NCBI GenBank assembly: GCA_021772295.1
Contig: JAJFMG010000106.1
Coordinates: 1-5,304, forward strand
Length of the DNA stretch: 5,304 nt
Origin: Chlamydiota bacterium
GTDB lineage: Bacteria; Chlamydiota; Chlamydiia; Chlamydiales; Simkaniaceae
Direction of reading: 5' to 3'
The notes under the pieces are model-generated. The model had not been told where the DNA came from. It searched no databases and saw nothing but the letters and a program-made list of their open reading frames with translations. The first letter of the stretch is position 1, and each line of letters opens with the position of its first letter. The position numbers and the translations under genes are program-made. Positions 1 through 5,304 of the stretch are shown one piece after another.

Positions 1-632
1 CTCACGAGAAAACGATTTTCCTTCTGCTTTCTACAAAAAAAGAAAAGATTCTTCCAACCATTCTATCTAGATCTTTTGAAGTAGGGTTTGCTCCGCTATC
101 TCTTGATGAAATGAAAAGCTATATTGAGGCGAATTTTGAAATAGAAGATAGAGATATATCAGATCTTTTACATAAAGCGCATGGATCTCTTTCTAAACTT
201 CATTATCTTATTGAAGATCCCACGAAATCAACTCTCTTCGAGATACTATTAGCAAGCGCATCTGGAGATGTTTTTTTAAAGCACAAAAAACTTACTGAGC
301 TTGGCGAGCTCTATACTGAAAATACCAATGAGCTTACCTACCATACTTATTTAGATTACTTGTTTGAAGAAATTGGATTCTTTTATCGAGACTTATATCT
401 ACTTAAGATGAGGATAGAACCAAATCAGCTTTATTTCAAAGATCAGTATGAGTTACTGCAAGCTATCAACCTAGCCTCTGATTACTCCTTAGAAAAGCTC
501 ATGGACATCTTAGGTTCTTGCTTGGAAACAGTAGATTATAACATTCGCCTCACTGTTATTTTAGATCAGATTTTAGGTAAATTTTCATCTGTAGAGATTG
601 CTAGGCAGCAAATCTTTACTAACTGGAGTTGA
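1..632 (+). CDS. holB: DNA polymerase III subunit delta-prime (clamp loader), 5'-truncated by the window edge
   Basis: The open frame runs without a stop from base 3 to TGA at 630-632, giving 209 visible residues. The N-terminal nucleotide-binding part lies outside the window. Near the visible start is the AAA+ sensor-1 strand (FLLLST, residues 6-11), then ILPTILSRS (16-24). This matches the 'LLPTIxSRC' motif of DnaX/HolB proteins, whose arginine contacts the neighbouring subunit's nucleotide site. FAPLS (29-33) follows, then a lid helix with a sensor-2-like AHGS (59-62), and a helical C-terminal collar domain. The ATG at 111 is internal, because the conserved motifs continue upstream in frame. 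In the family, delta-prime joins delta and tau/gamma to load the beta clamp, which is encoded here by dnaN. The usual SRC cysteine is serine here. A DnaX-like paralogue cannot be excluded from the C-terminal part alone, but the lack of a long tail after the collar favours HolB. Confidence 0.82.
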   Translation, partial: HEKTIFLLLSTKKEKILPTILSRSFEVGFAPLSLDEMKSYIEANFEIEDRDISDLLHKAHGSLSKLHYLIEDPTKSTLFEILLASASGDVFLKHKKLTELGELYTENTNELTYHTYLDYLFEEIGFFYRDLYLLKMRIEPNQLYFKDQYELLQAINLASDYSLEKLMDILGSCLETVDYNIRLTVILDQILGKFSSVEIARQQIFTNWS

Positions 633-649
633 ATTAACTAAATGAGGCT
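632..649 (+). repeat. Left arm of inverted repeat flanking the DUF818 gene
   Basis: AATTAACTAAATGAGGCT begins on the last base of the holB stop codon. Its final 13 bases (637-649) are exactly repeated in inverted orientation at 1825-1837. The match extends to 18 of 19 positions if one base is gapped. The GAGG at 644-647 is a Shine-Dalgarno-like motif pointing into the interval, but no ORF of useful length follows it in the present orientation. Confidence 0.6.
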
Positions 650-700
650 CAAACAAAAAAATATTTGATAAAAGAATTTACTTCTGACTACATTTTTGTA

Positions 701-1819
701 TTATCTCGATAAATATTGCTCTATTCTACTGGCTAAAAAAGGCATATCAGAAAGAGGTTCATTATGGGGCTCTGGAATTCCAATAAATGTTTTATTCTTT
801 TGTGGACAATCTGGATCATCTAGCAGAGCTTTTGCAAGTGATGCTTCAGGTGCAATCACGCCATCATGAATAATTCTTTGGCTATCAGATAAAATGGTGT
901 AGCGCTCAACATCTGCTGTTTGTAATATAACTTCAGGAGCTTGAAGGATTTTAGAAGAGTAAACTGAGTCTATATTCCATCCCATTAACTTCACAAAAAA
1001 AGAAATAAATGGAACTCGAACCATGGTTGCAACTGTTTTACTTAAATCTGAGAAGGTTCTACTTTTGATAAACACATAGTTTATATCATCTTTAAGAGTA
1101 TGTTCTCTTAAGGCATCTCCTTGTGCGCCTCCCCCTATAGAGTGACCATATCCAATAATTTCTCTAGCCCCGATGCCATTTTCTTGATCTTCTAAGAAGG
1201 CAAGCATAGCTCGATAAGCCTTAGTCATGGATTTACGGCTAGGACTTCCCATTGATGCTCCAACCCCTGGATAGTTAAAGACTAAAGCATTTGAGTTCGT
1301 CTCATTTAAAAGGTTCTGGAAGTCAGGATGTCCAAGCTTAGCTTCATAAAACTCTGCATTCCCATTGGATGAAAGAGTCCATCTTCGATTTCCAAGTGTA
1401 GACGCCTTTCCCATAATGCAAGTATCTACTTTGTCCCCATCAACCTCAATTGTAAGCCTTTTATATTTCCAATCTGATTGCAAGTTTATATTCTCTCGTA
1501 AAATATTTGGATGTTCTGATCCGTTAGAATAATGAGATTGATCAGATGCTGGAAGAATTCCCATTCTTCCGGCGGTTGAATGGAGCCAATTGTAAATCAT
1601 AGGAGCAATAGACAAGTAGGATAGAATTTCTTTTGCGATGGTGATAATTCTATGCTCTGTATTCCATGTATAGCTTGTAGGAAGAGCAACTCTAGATGCA
1701 AAATCAGTACCTGTTGTCTCAAGATAATTTTGGCTTTTGTAGAACGCATCTTGTCCGGTAAGTATTCGTTGAAGAGGATTCTCAGGAGTTACCTCTCTTT
1801 GTAGTGCCGCGATGCCCAT
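701..1819 (-). CDS. DUF818 / CHLPS 43 kDa-like alpha/beta hydrolase-fold protein
   Basis: This 372-residue protein resembles the chlamydial CHLPS 43 kDa (DUF818) family, whose biochemical role is not established. It shows an alpha/beta hydrolase layout. NRRWTLSSNGNAEFYE (144-159) matches the family's strand plus GN turn. FNYPGVGAS (181-189) resembles an oxyanion-side loop. GYGHSIGGG (223-231) is a classic nucleophile elbow with Ser227. Candidate acid and base are Asp319 (in HDGVIAPEAS) and His352 (in PEPHNEP). The serine motif is intact, so an active esterase or lipase is plausible but unproven. There is no cleavable signal peptide. Hydrophobic stretches near 60-80 and 264-281 could mediate membrane contact. 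The start is supported by GAGG (1827-1830) seven bases upstream of ATG. The gene is convergent with holB and divergent from the DUF378 gene, so it is probably monocistronic. Some DUF818-like proteins in other intracellular bacteria are secreted effectors, but nothing here proves secretion. Confidence 0.8.
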   Translation of the reverse strand: MGIAALQREVTPENPLQRILTGQDAFYKSQNYLETTGTDFASRVALPTSYTWNTEHRIITIAKEILSYLSIAPMIYNWLHSTAGRMGILPASDQSHYSNGSEHPNILRENINLQSDWKYKRLTIEVDGDKVDTCIMGKASTLGNRRWTLSSNGNAEFYEAKLGHPDFQNLLNETNSNALVFNYPGVGASMGSPSRKSMTKAYRAMLAFLEDQENGIGAREIIGYGHSIGGGAQGDALREHTLKDDINYVFIKSRTFSDLSKTVATMVRVPFISFFVKLMGWNIDSVYSSKILQAPEVILQTADVERYTILSDSQRIIHDGVIAPEASLAKALLDDPDCPQKNKTFIGIPEPHNEPLSDMPFLASRIEQYLSR

Positions 1820-1824
1820 TAGTT

Positions 1825-1843
1825 AGCCTCATTTAGTGTAATT
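1825..1843 (-). repeat. Right arm of inverted repeat flanking the DUF818 gene
   Basis: On the minus strand this reads AATTACACTAAATGAGGCT, matching 632-649 except for one extra C. It forms the untranslated leader of the DUF818 gene, and its GAGG is that gene's ribosome binding site. The arms are about 1.18 kb apart and enclose the whole coding sequence. No target-site duplication is visible outside them. Confidence 0.6.
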
Positions 1844-1881
1844 TTCGAATATGATACTCTTTCTTCTAACTAGTGTCGACT

Positions 1882-1910
1882 ATTATATATTTATTTTATT
1901 TATTTATTTA
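1882..1910 (-). promoter_or_regulatory. Candidate promoter of the DUF818 gene (perfect -10, poor -35)
   Basis: The minus strand carries a perfect TATAAT at 1887-1882, which would start transcription about 55 bases before the DUF818 ATG. No good -35 hexamer sits at 16-18 bases spacing; the best available are A/T-only sequences such as TTAAAT. The (TTTA)4 repeat occupies the spacer and -35 zone. In such A/T-rich DNA a TATAAT can arise by chance, so this call rests mainly on position. Confidence 0.4.
1895..1910 (+). repeat. Tetranucleotide microsatellite (TTTA)4
   Basis: Four perfect TTTA units lie in the A/T-rich spacer between the divergent DUF818 and DUF378 genes, immediately upstream of the candidate -10 box of the DUF818 gene. 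Four units is short and may be stable. Confidence 0.75.
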
Positions 1911-2014
1911 AATCAGAACGACTTGAGTAAATGTTTTTAATGAAAATACAAAAGTTGTAATTATATGTTTTTCAGAAGTTTATGAGTTGTTTGTTTTAAA
2001 ATTAAATAAATTTG

Positions 2015-2044
2015 TTGATGTGAAAATATCTTTTATTATATATA
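2015..2044 (+). promoter_or_regulatory. Candidate promoter of the DUF378 gene
   Basis: TTGATG (2015-2020, four of six matches to TTGACA) is followed after 16 or 18 bases by TATATA (2037-2042 or 2039-2044). This predicts a start near 2050 and a leader of about 40 bases ending in the AAAGG ribosome binding site (2082-2086). The alternating TA tract makes the exact -10 ambiguous. Confidence 0.4.
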
Positions 2045-2092
2045 TAAAAGTATGCGTTACTTTTACGTGTTTATAACTTTTAAAGGTTTATT

Positions 2093-2293
2093 ATGAAAAA
2101 GATTGATTGTCTATGTTGTTTATTACTTGTTCTCGGTGGTCTTAACTGGGGATTAATAGGTTTCTTTAATTTCAACTTACTAGATTACTTCATCCGGGAG
2201 ACCTGGATTTTAAGGGTTCTTTATGTATTTATTGGTTTTGCTGCTGCTTATCACGCAGTTGCTTGGAAAACAGTACATAAAAGAAACAAGTAA
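2093..2293 (+). CDS. Small DUF378-family membrane protein
   Basis: This 66-residue protein of unknown function matches the DUF378 pattern. A first transmembrane helix (about residues 6-26) contains the family-typical GGLNWGLIG (15-23). A short loop, FNFNLLDYF (25-33), follows, then a second helix (about 39-58) containing YVFIGFAAAYHA. The C-terminus is basic (KTVHKRNK), suggesting a cytoplasmic tail. The length is normal for the family. The ATG is preceded by AAAGG with six bases spacing, a good ribosome binding site. It faces recF tail to tail, with 21 bases between the two stop codons, and has its own A/T-rich upstream region, so it is probably transcribed alone. Two cysteine pairs' worth of thiols near the N-terminus (Cys6, Cys8, Cys9) are notable, but they do not form a lipobox with a preceding signal sequence. 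Confidence 0.82.
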   Translation: MKKIDCLCCLLLVLGGLNWGLIGFFNFNLLDYFIRETWILRVLYVFIGFAAAYHAVAWKTVHKRNK

Positions 2294-2314
2294 TTAAATT
2301 TACCTGTTCACATT

Positions 2315-3403
2315 TTAGAAAGAGCTTGCAGATTCTGTGAGCTCTTTCGCATTTCCATTTTGAATTACAAACGTTTTATTTGCTGATATATTTGTAGTAG
2401 TAGGCGTTGAAACCAATACCTGTTTAAGAGTTGAGAGTTTTTTTAAAAGAGAGTTATTTCGACTTTGATCTAAATGGATTTCAAAATCATCAATACAAAA
2501 CGGTATATCCATCGAAAAAAATGTTGATGTGATCTGCAATTGCGCTAAACGCAAAGAAGAGAGCAAGATTCTCTTTTGCCCCTCTGATGCAAATGACTTA
2601 GCTTCCTTATCTTGAAAAGTAAAAAGAATGTCATCTCGATGCGGCCCAATTAGGGTGCTTTTCAAGATAAACTCTTTTTCTCGATTTTTTTTATAGGTGG
2701 ATAAAAGTGATTGTTGCAGATTTGTTTCTATAGGGATACTGGGTTTGTAATCGAGCGTATATTCTCTTTTGGTGTCAAATAAAGCTTTTGAGATGGGGAT
2801 AATTGCATTATTAAGTTGTTCGATCTCCTCTATCCGTCTTTGCATAATATAGACAGAGGAGGTTGCCATAATTGCTTCAAAAGGATCTAAGCTTGCTGTT
2901 TGTTTTAATTTAAGAAGGGTGTTTCGTTGTTTCATCGCTCGATAAAACCTAACAAGGTGATGCATATAGAGTGGATCACGTTGACCAATATCAAGATTTA
3001 GAAATTTTCTCCGTTCTTGGGGAGAGCCCATAATCAGACAAAGATCTTTTGGAGAAAAAAGAACAATTGGCATAATGCCAAGAAGGCTTGCAAAACTTGG
3101 TAGATTGGTTGCATTGTAACTGATTTTTTTCTCATTTTTATCAAATCCCATTTTAAGGGATTGATCTATTCCATTTTTTGTGAAATGAATCTCTAAGTAA
3201 AACGAAGATTCGCCTTCTCTAATTAGGTCTGTGTATTTAGAAGTACGAAAGGATCTTCCAGTGGAAAGGAGATAAATGGCTTCTAAGAGATTTGTTTTTC
3301 CAGCGCCATTGTCTCCGCGAATCACATTTATTCCCTCTGAAAAGGTGAATTTTTCTTCCGTGTAATTCCTGAAATTTCTCACGAGAAGAGAGCGGATAAT
3401 CAT
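2315..3403 (-). CDS. recF: DNA replication and repair protein RecF
   Basis: This is a 362-residue SMC/ABC-like ATPase of normal RecF length. Visible motifs are Walker A GDNGAGKT (30-37), the RecF block SPKDLCLIMGSPQERRKFLN (117-136), GPHRDDI (253-259), the ABC signature region SEGQKR (273-278), and Walker B plus D-loop IDDFEIHLD (304-312). In the family RecF binds gapped DNA with RecR and helps load RecA during gap repair. Its start codon lies one base after the dnaN stop (TAA, A, ATG), and I see no Shine-Dalgarno sequence before it. Translation therefore probably depends on coupling to dnaN. The gene is the last of the smpB-dnaN-recF operon. Two motifs drift from the E. coli-type pattern as I recall it: the signature SRGQ is SEGQ, and the usual SELD after Walker B is IHLD. 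All essential Walker residues are present. Confidence 0.96.
   Translation of the reverse strand: MIIRSLLVRNFRNYTEEKFTFSEGINVIRGDNGAGKTNLLEAIYLLSTGRSFRTSKYTDLIREGESSFYLEIHFTKNGIDQSLKMGFDKNEKKISYNATNLPSFASLLGIMPIVLFSPKDLCLIMGSPQERRKFLNLDIGQRDPLYMHHLVRFYRAMKQRNTLLKLKQTASLDPFEAIMATSSVYIMQRRIEEIEQLNNAIIPISKALFDTKREYTLDYKPSIPIETNLQQSLLSTYKKNREKEFILKSTLIGPHRDDILFTFQDKEAKSFASEGQKRILLSSLRLAQLQITSTFFSMDIPFCIDDFEIHLDQSRNNSLLKKLSTLKQVLVSTPTTTNISANKTFVIQNGNAKELTESASSF
2318..2348 (+). terminator. Strong stem-loop after the DUF378 gene, inside the recF 3' end
   Basis: On plus-strand RNA, bases 2318-2331 pair with 2335-2348 to give a 14-bp stem with a three-base loop. The outer nine pairs are perfect (GAAAGAGCT with AGCTCTTTC), then come two G-U wobbles and three more Watson-Crick pairs. 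It starts 25 bases after the DUF378 stop. A moderately U-rich tail (ATTTCCATTTT) follows rather than a clean U-run, so termination efficiency is uncertain. On the minus strand the two wobbles become A/C mismatches and no U-tract follows, which suggests the plus strand is the functional one. Confidence 0.5.
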
Positions 3404-3404
3404 T

Positions 3405-4508
3405 TTATGCGGTTGCCATAGAGGTAAGTCTCATAGGAAGAATCACAAAAACAGCTTTAGATGAATCTGTAATTAATCCTGGATTATATGGACTTGTTAA
3501 CTCAATGGTCACTGTCTCGTCTTTCGAGTGGCGCAGAATATCTAAAAAATGAGATGGATTAAAGGCAATTTCAAAGGTTTCATCAAAGTAATCAACAGGC
3601 ATGGATACATTGCCTTCTCCAAACTCAGAGCTTGCGCCTGTAAGTTTTAACTCTCCATCAGTGAAGATGAAATGCACAGGTTGGGAAGATACAAATAGTG
3701 AGATTTGTCTTAAAAGAGAAATAAGCTCTTCTTTATGCAAATGAATTTTGATTTCACTTTCTTGTGGAATAACTTTTTCTACATCTGGATATTTTCCAGA
3801 AAGAAGCTTGGTGATAAGAAGTGTTGATCCACACTCAATAGCTATTTGATCTTCGAGCAAAAAGCATTGCAGAGATTCTTTGGCATCTAAGATTTTAGTC
3901 AATTCTTCTACAGCTTTAATCGGAATGATGTGTTGACTTGCAAGGGATGTGGAAAAATCAATTTCAGTTTTTACTTTTGCAAGCCTTTTTCCATCAGTTC
4001 CAATAAAGGTTGCAAGCTTGTCATCGAGTTGCATGAGCGTTCCATTTAGAACTTGGCGATTATCATCACGAGCTACTGCAAAAGCTGTTGTTCCAAACAT
4101 CTCCCTTAAAAGTTCACTTTTCATTGTGAATTGTTCTGCTGAGCTTACTTCTGGAAATGCAGGGAATTCTTCAGCGCTCATTCCATTGAATTTGAAAGTA
4201 GATGTTCCTGATATGACATTTGCAATCAGAGATTCATTAGAGTTAATCTCAATTTCACTTGTCGTAAGCTCTCGAATAAGTTGGAAGAATCGCTTAGCCG
4301 GAAGAGCTATTGACCCTTCTTCAAGAATAGTTGCCGGCATTTGTGTTTTCATGCTCACAGTTAGATCTGTAGCAGATAAAGTTAACTTGTTGTCTTTAGC
4401 TTCTAACAAGATATTGGAGAGAATATTAATTGCTGGTTTAGTGGGAATAATTCCTTGGATTTTACTGATTTCATCTGCGAGTAGTGACCTGGAAACGGCA
4501 AATTTCAT
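3405..4508 (-). CDS. dnaN: DNA polymerase III beta subunit (sliding clamp)
   Basis: This 367-residue protein matches the usual three-domain beta clamp length. The N-terminus has the typical RSLL start and the PAINILSNILLEA strand (24-36), with SATDLTVSM (45-53). The second domain carries FIGTDGKRLAKVK (168-180) and IIPIKAVEEL (194-203). The third domain ends in the family-typical VILPMRL (355-361), followed by a six-residue extension, TSMATA. The dimeric ring tethers the polymerase and other hydrophobic-cleft partners to DNA, and is loaded by the complex that includes the delta-prime subunit encoded at the left of this window. The start is supported by GGGAG (4519-4523) ten bases upstream. 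The 86-base gap after smpB contains a TATGAT (5/6 to TATAAT) with only a poorly placed TTAGCA as -35, so a weak internal promoter is possible; co-transcription with smpB is more likely. Confidence 0.97.
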   Translation of the reverse strand: MKFAVSRSLLADEISKIQGIIPTKPAINILSNILLEAKDNKLTLSATDLTVSMKTQMPATILEEGSIALPAKRFFQLIRELTTSEIEINSNESLIANVISGTSTFKFNGMSAEEFPAFPEVSSAEQFTMKSELLREMFGTTAFAVARDDNRQVLNGTLMQLDDKLATFIGTDGKRLAKVKTEIDFSTSLASQHIIPIKAVEELTKILDAKESLQCFLLEDQIAIECGSTLLITKLLSGKYPDVEKVIPQESEIKIHLHKEELISLLRQISLFVSSQPVHFIFTDGELKLTGASSEFGEGNVSMPVDYFDETFEIAFNPSHFLDILRHSKDETVTIELTSPYNPGLITDSSKAVFVILPMRLTSMATA

Positions 4509-4594
4509 ATCTAATTTTCTCCCGTATATTTAAGAGGCTTTGCATTTTTCATCATAGAAGAGAGCTATAAAATAATGCTAACAAAAAGTGGTTC

Positions 4595-5062
4595 TTATTG
4601 CTCTTTCATAGAACGCTCAATAGATCTAGATTGCTCTCTTTTTTTCACAGCTTCTCGTTTGTCATATTTTTTCTTACCACGAGCTGTTGCAATCTTTACT
4701 TTCACATAGCCTTTTTTGAGATACATAGATAGGGGAATAATAGTGAGTCCTTTTTGCTCTAAAGCTTTTTTGAACTTGGAAATTTCTTTTTTATGCAGAA
4801 GAAGTTTTCTTGTTCTTTTTTCAGTGTGATTAAAAGTATTTCCAAATTTATAGGGCGCAATGGAAGCGTTTTTCAAAAATGCTTCATTATTATCTATGAT
4901 AATAAAGGCATCCTGTAAGTTTCCTCCATGATCACGCAGGGATTTAATTTCTGTTCCTTGTAAAACGATACCAGCCTCTAAGGTGTCTAGTACCTCATAG
5001 TTGTGAAAGGCCTTTCGATTCGAAACTAAGTCATTATTTTTAGCTTTTGCCATAGGTGTCAT
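4595..5062 (-). CDS. smpB: SsrA (tmRNA)-binding protein SmpB
   Basis: This 155-residue protein has normal SmpB length. Conserved blocks are the N-terminal region [18 protein letters not shown] (15-32) with [12 protein letters not shown] (35-46), the central [12 protein letters not shown] (83-94), and the distal GLTIIPL (105-111) plus GKKKYDKR (129-136). A basic C-terminal tail, typical of the part that enters the empty decoding centre, closes the protein. SmpB binds tmRNA and brings it to stalled ribosomes for trans-translation. Two starts are possible: ATG at 5062, or ATG three codons in at 5053 (MAKAKN, a typical SmpB beginning). Neither has a convincing Shine-Dalgarno sequence; AAAAGA just before 5062 is the closest. 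It is the first gene of the operon with dnaN and recF, and a strong promoter lies just upstream. No ssrA gene is visible in this window. Confidence 0.96.
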   Translation of the reverse strand: MTPMAKAKNNDLVSNRKAFHNYEVLDTLEAGIVLQGTEIKSLRDHGGNLQDAFIIIDNNEAFLKNASIAPYKFGNTFNHTEKRTRKLLLHKKEISKFKKALEQKGLTIIPLSMYLKKGYVKVKIATARGKKKYDKREAVKKREQSRSIERSMKEQ

Positions 5063-5082
5063 ATCTTTTTGTTTGAACCATT

Positions 5083-5111
5083 ATTATGACACGTATTTTA
5101 GGATTTGCCAA
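5083..5111 (-). promoter_or_regulatory. Near-consensus housekeeping promoter of the smpB-dnaN-recF operon
   Basis: On the minus strand TTGGCA (5111-5106, five of six to TTGACA) is followed after exactly 17 bases by CATAAT (5088-5083, five of six to TATAAT). A start about seven bases further on, near 5076, would leave a leader of only about 14 bases before the ATG at 5062, or 23 before the ATG at 5053. This is the best promoter in the window by hexamer match and spacing. Confidence 0.65.
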
Positions 5112-5123
5112 TAGGGAAATCTT

Positions 5124-5140
5124 AAAGAGTTTTTCTCTTT
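5124..5140. other. Short A/T-rich hairpin upstream of the smpB promoter
   Basis: AAAGAG (5124-5129) and CTCTTT (5135-5140) form a six-base stem around five T residues. On the plus strand it is followed by TT and then ATAA, making it terminator-like, but the stem is weak and no plus-strand gene is seen ending here. It lies 13 bases upstream of the -35 box of the smpB promoter. Confidence 0.3.
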
Positions 5141-5210
5141 TTATAACAACAGCGTTTTTTTGCAACCGCTTCTAAAAATCTATCCAAATCTACCTATGAC
5201 AGGATAAATA

Positions 5211-5303
5211 CGTTAGCCAAGCAGTTCTGCTAACGATTCATGTGTTGGGATTTCACCAACAACTTTCGAGGCTTTTCATCACGTAGGAACAAGTATTCCT
5301 ACG
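5211..5303. other. Three consecutive stem-loops, no recognised gene
   Basis: Three inverted repeats occur in 93 bases: CGTTAGC/GCTAACG (5211-5217 with 5229-5235), TGTTGG/CCAACA (5243-5248 with 5256-5261) and CGTAGGAA/TTCCTACG (5282-5289 with 5296-5303). The first has an alternative inner pairing, AGCAG/CTGCT (5220-5224 with 5227-5231). The window ends one base after the last stem. Frames here are short: a plus-strand frame is open from 5217 to the edge but has no start codon, and a minus-strand frame is open for only 22 codons between stops. The region could be the 3' end or terminator of a gene outside the window, a structured RNA, or a remnant repeat. I could not match it to tmRNA, RNase P RNA or tRNA by eye. 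Confidence 0.45.
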
Positions 5304-5304
5304 G

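Noticed and set aside
111..632. Treating the ATG at 111 as the start of a 173-residue stand-alone protein
   Set aside because: The frame is open back to the window edge, and the upstream codons encode the conserved sensor-1 and SRx motifs of delta-prime, so the ATG is internal.
654..698. Possible terminator between the convergent holB and DUF818 genes (CAAAAA with TTTTTG)
   Set aside because: The arms are only A/T runs with one C-G pair, separated by about 30 bases, too weak to call a terminator. No other hairpin was found there.
802..813. DnaA-box-like TGTGGACAA, considered because dnaN often neighbours oriC
   Set aside because: It is a single one-mismatch site inside the DUF818 coding sequence. 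There is no cluster of boxes, no dnaA gene and no A/T-rich unwinding region beside it.
3949..4533. A 194-codon open frame on the plus strand, opposite dnaN
   Set aside because: It lies entirely antisense to the first half of the certain dnaN gene and its upstream leader. The translation is serine-rich and patternless, as expected for a shadow frame.
5151..5170. AGCG/CGCT inverted pair around a T-run
   Set aside because: Only four base pairs with a 12-base loop, within chance expectation.
5086..5175. A 29-codon plus-strand ORF with a hydrophobic middle
   Set aside because: It overlaps the smpB promoter on the opposite strand, has no ribosome binding site, and matches no family I recognise.
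5264..5281. Hammerhead-ribozyme-like core on the minus strand (TGATGA followed by GAAA)
   Set aside because: The essential C before TGATGA is G, and the bases between the two motifs cannot form stem II, so the resemblance is coincidental.

Overview
The window is low-GC, gene-dense bacterial DNA that most resembles a member of the Chlamydiae. Two observations support this. The block smpB-dnaN-recF, read right to left on the minus strand, is the order I recall from Chlamydia (CT076-CT075-CT074 in C. trachomatis). The 372-residue minus-strand gene looks like the chlamydial CHLPS 43 kDa / DUF818 family of alpha/beta hydrolase-like proteins. The very A/T-rich spacers and the DUF378 gene suggest an environmental (Parachlamydiales-type) chlamydia rather than the genus Chlamydia. 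That placement is inference; no phylogeny was run.

Layout from left to right. (1) Bases 1-632 (+) hold the 3' two-thirds or so of the DNA polymerase III delta-prime gene (holB), cut by the left edge. (2) Bases 701-1819 (-) hold a DUF818/CHLPS alpha/beta hydrolase-like gene. It is bracketed by an 18/19-base inverted repeat whose inward-facing copies each contain a GAGG ribosome binding site. (3) Bases 1820-2092 are a very A/T-rich divergent spacer with candidate promoters for both flanking genes and a (TTTA)4 microsatellite. (4) Bases 2093-2293 (+) encode a 66-residue DUF378 membrane protein. It is convergent with recF, and a strong stem-loop lies inside the last codons of recF. (5) Bases 2315-5062 (-) form the compact smpB-dnaN-recF operon. 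It is driven by a near-consensus sigma70/sigma66-type promoter at 5083-5111. (6) Bases 5063-5304 contain no recognisable gene. They hold that promoter, a weak hairpin and three consecutive stem-loops running into the right edge.

Functionally the window is mostly replication, repair and translation quality control: the clamp loader subunit delta-prime, the beta sliding clamp, the gap-repair ATPase RecF, and the tmRNA partner SmpB. The hydrolase-like gene and the DUF378 gene are accessory insertions between holB and the clamp operon. I see no transposase, integrase, CRISPR array, tRNA or rRNA. The least ordinary signals are the inverted repeat around the hydrolase gene, the tetranucleotide repeat in its promoter region, and the hairpin cluster at the right edge.
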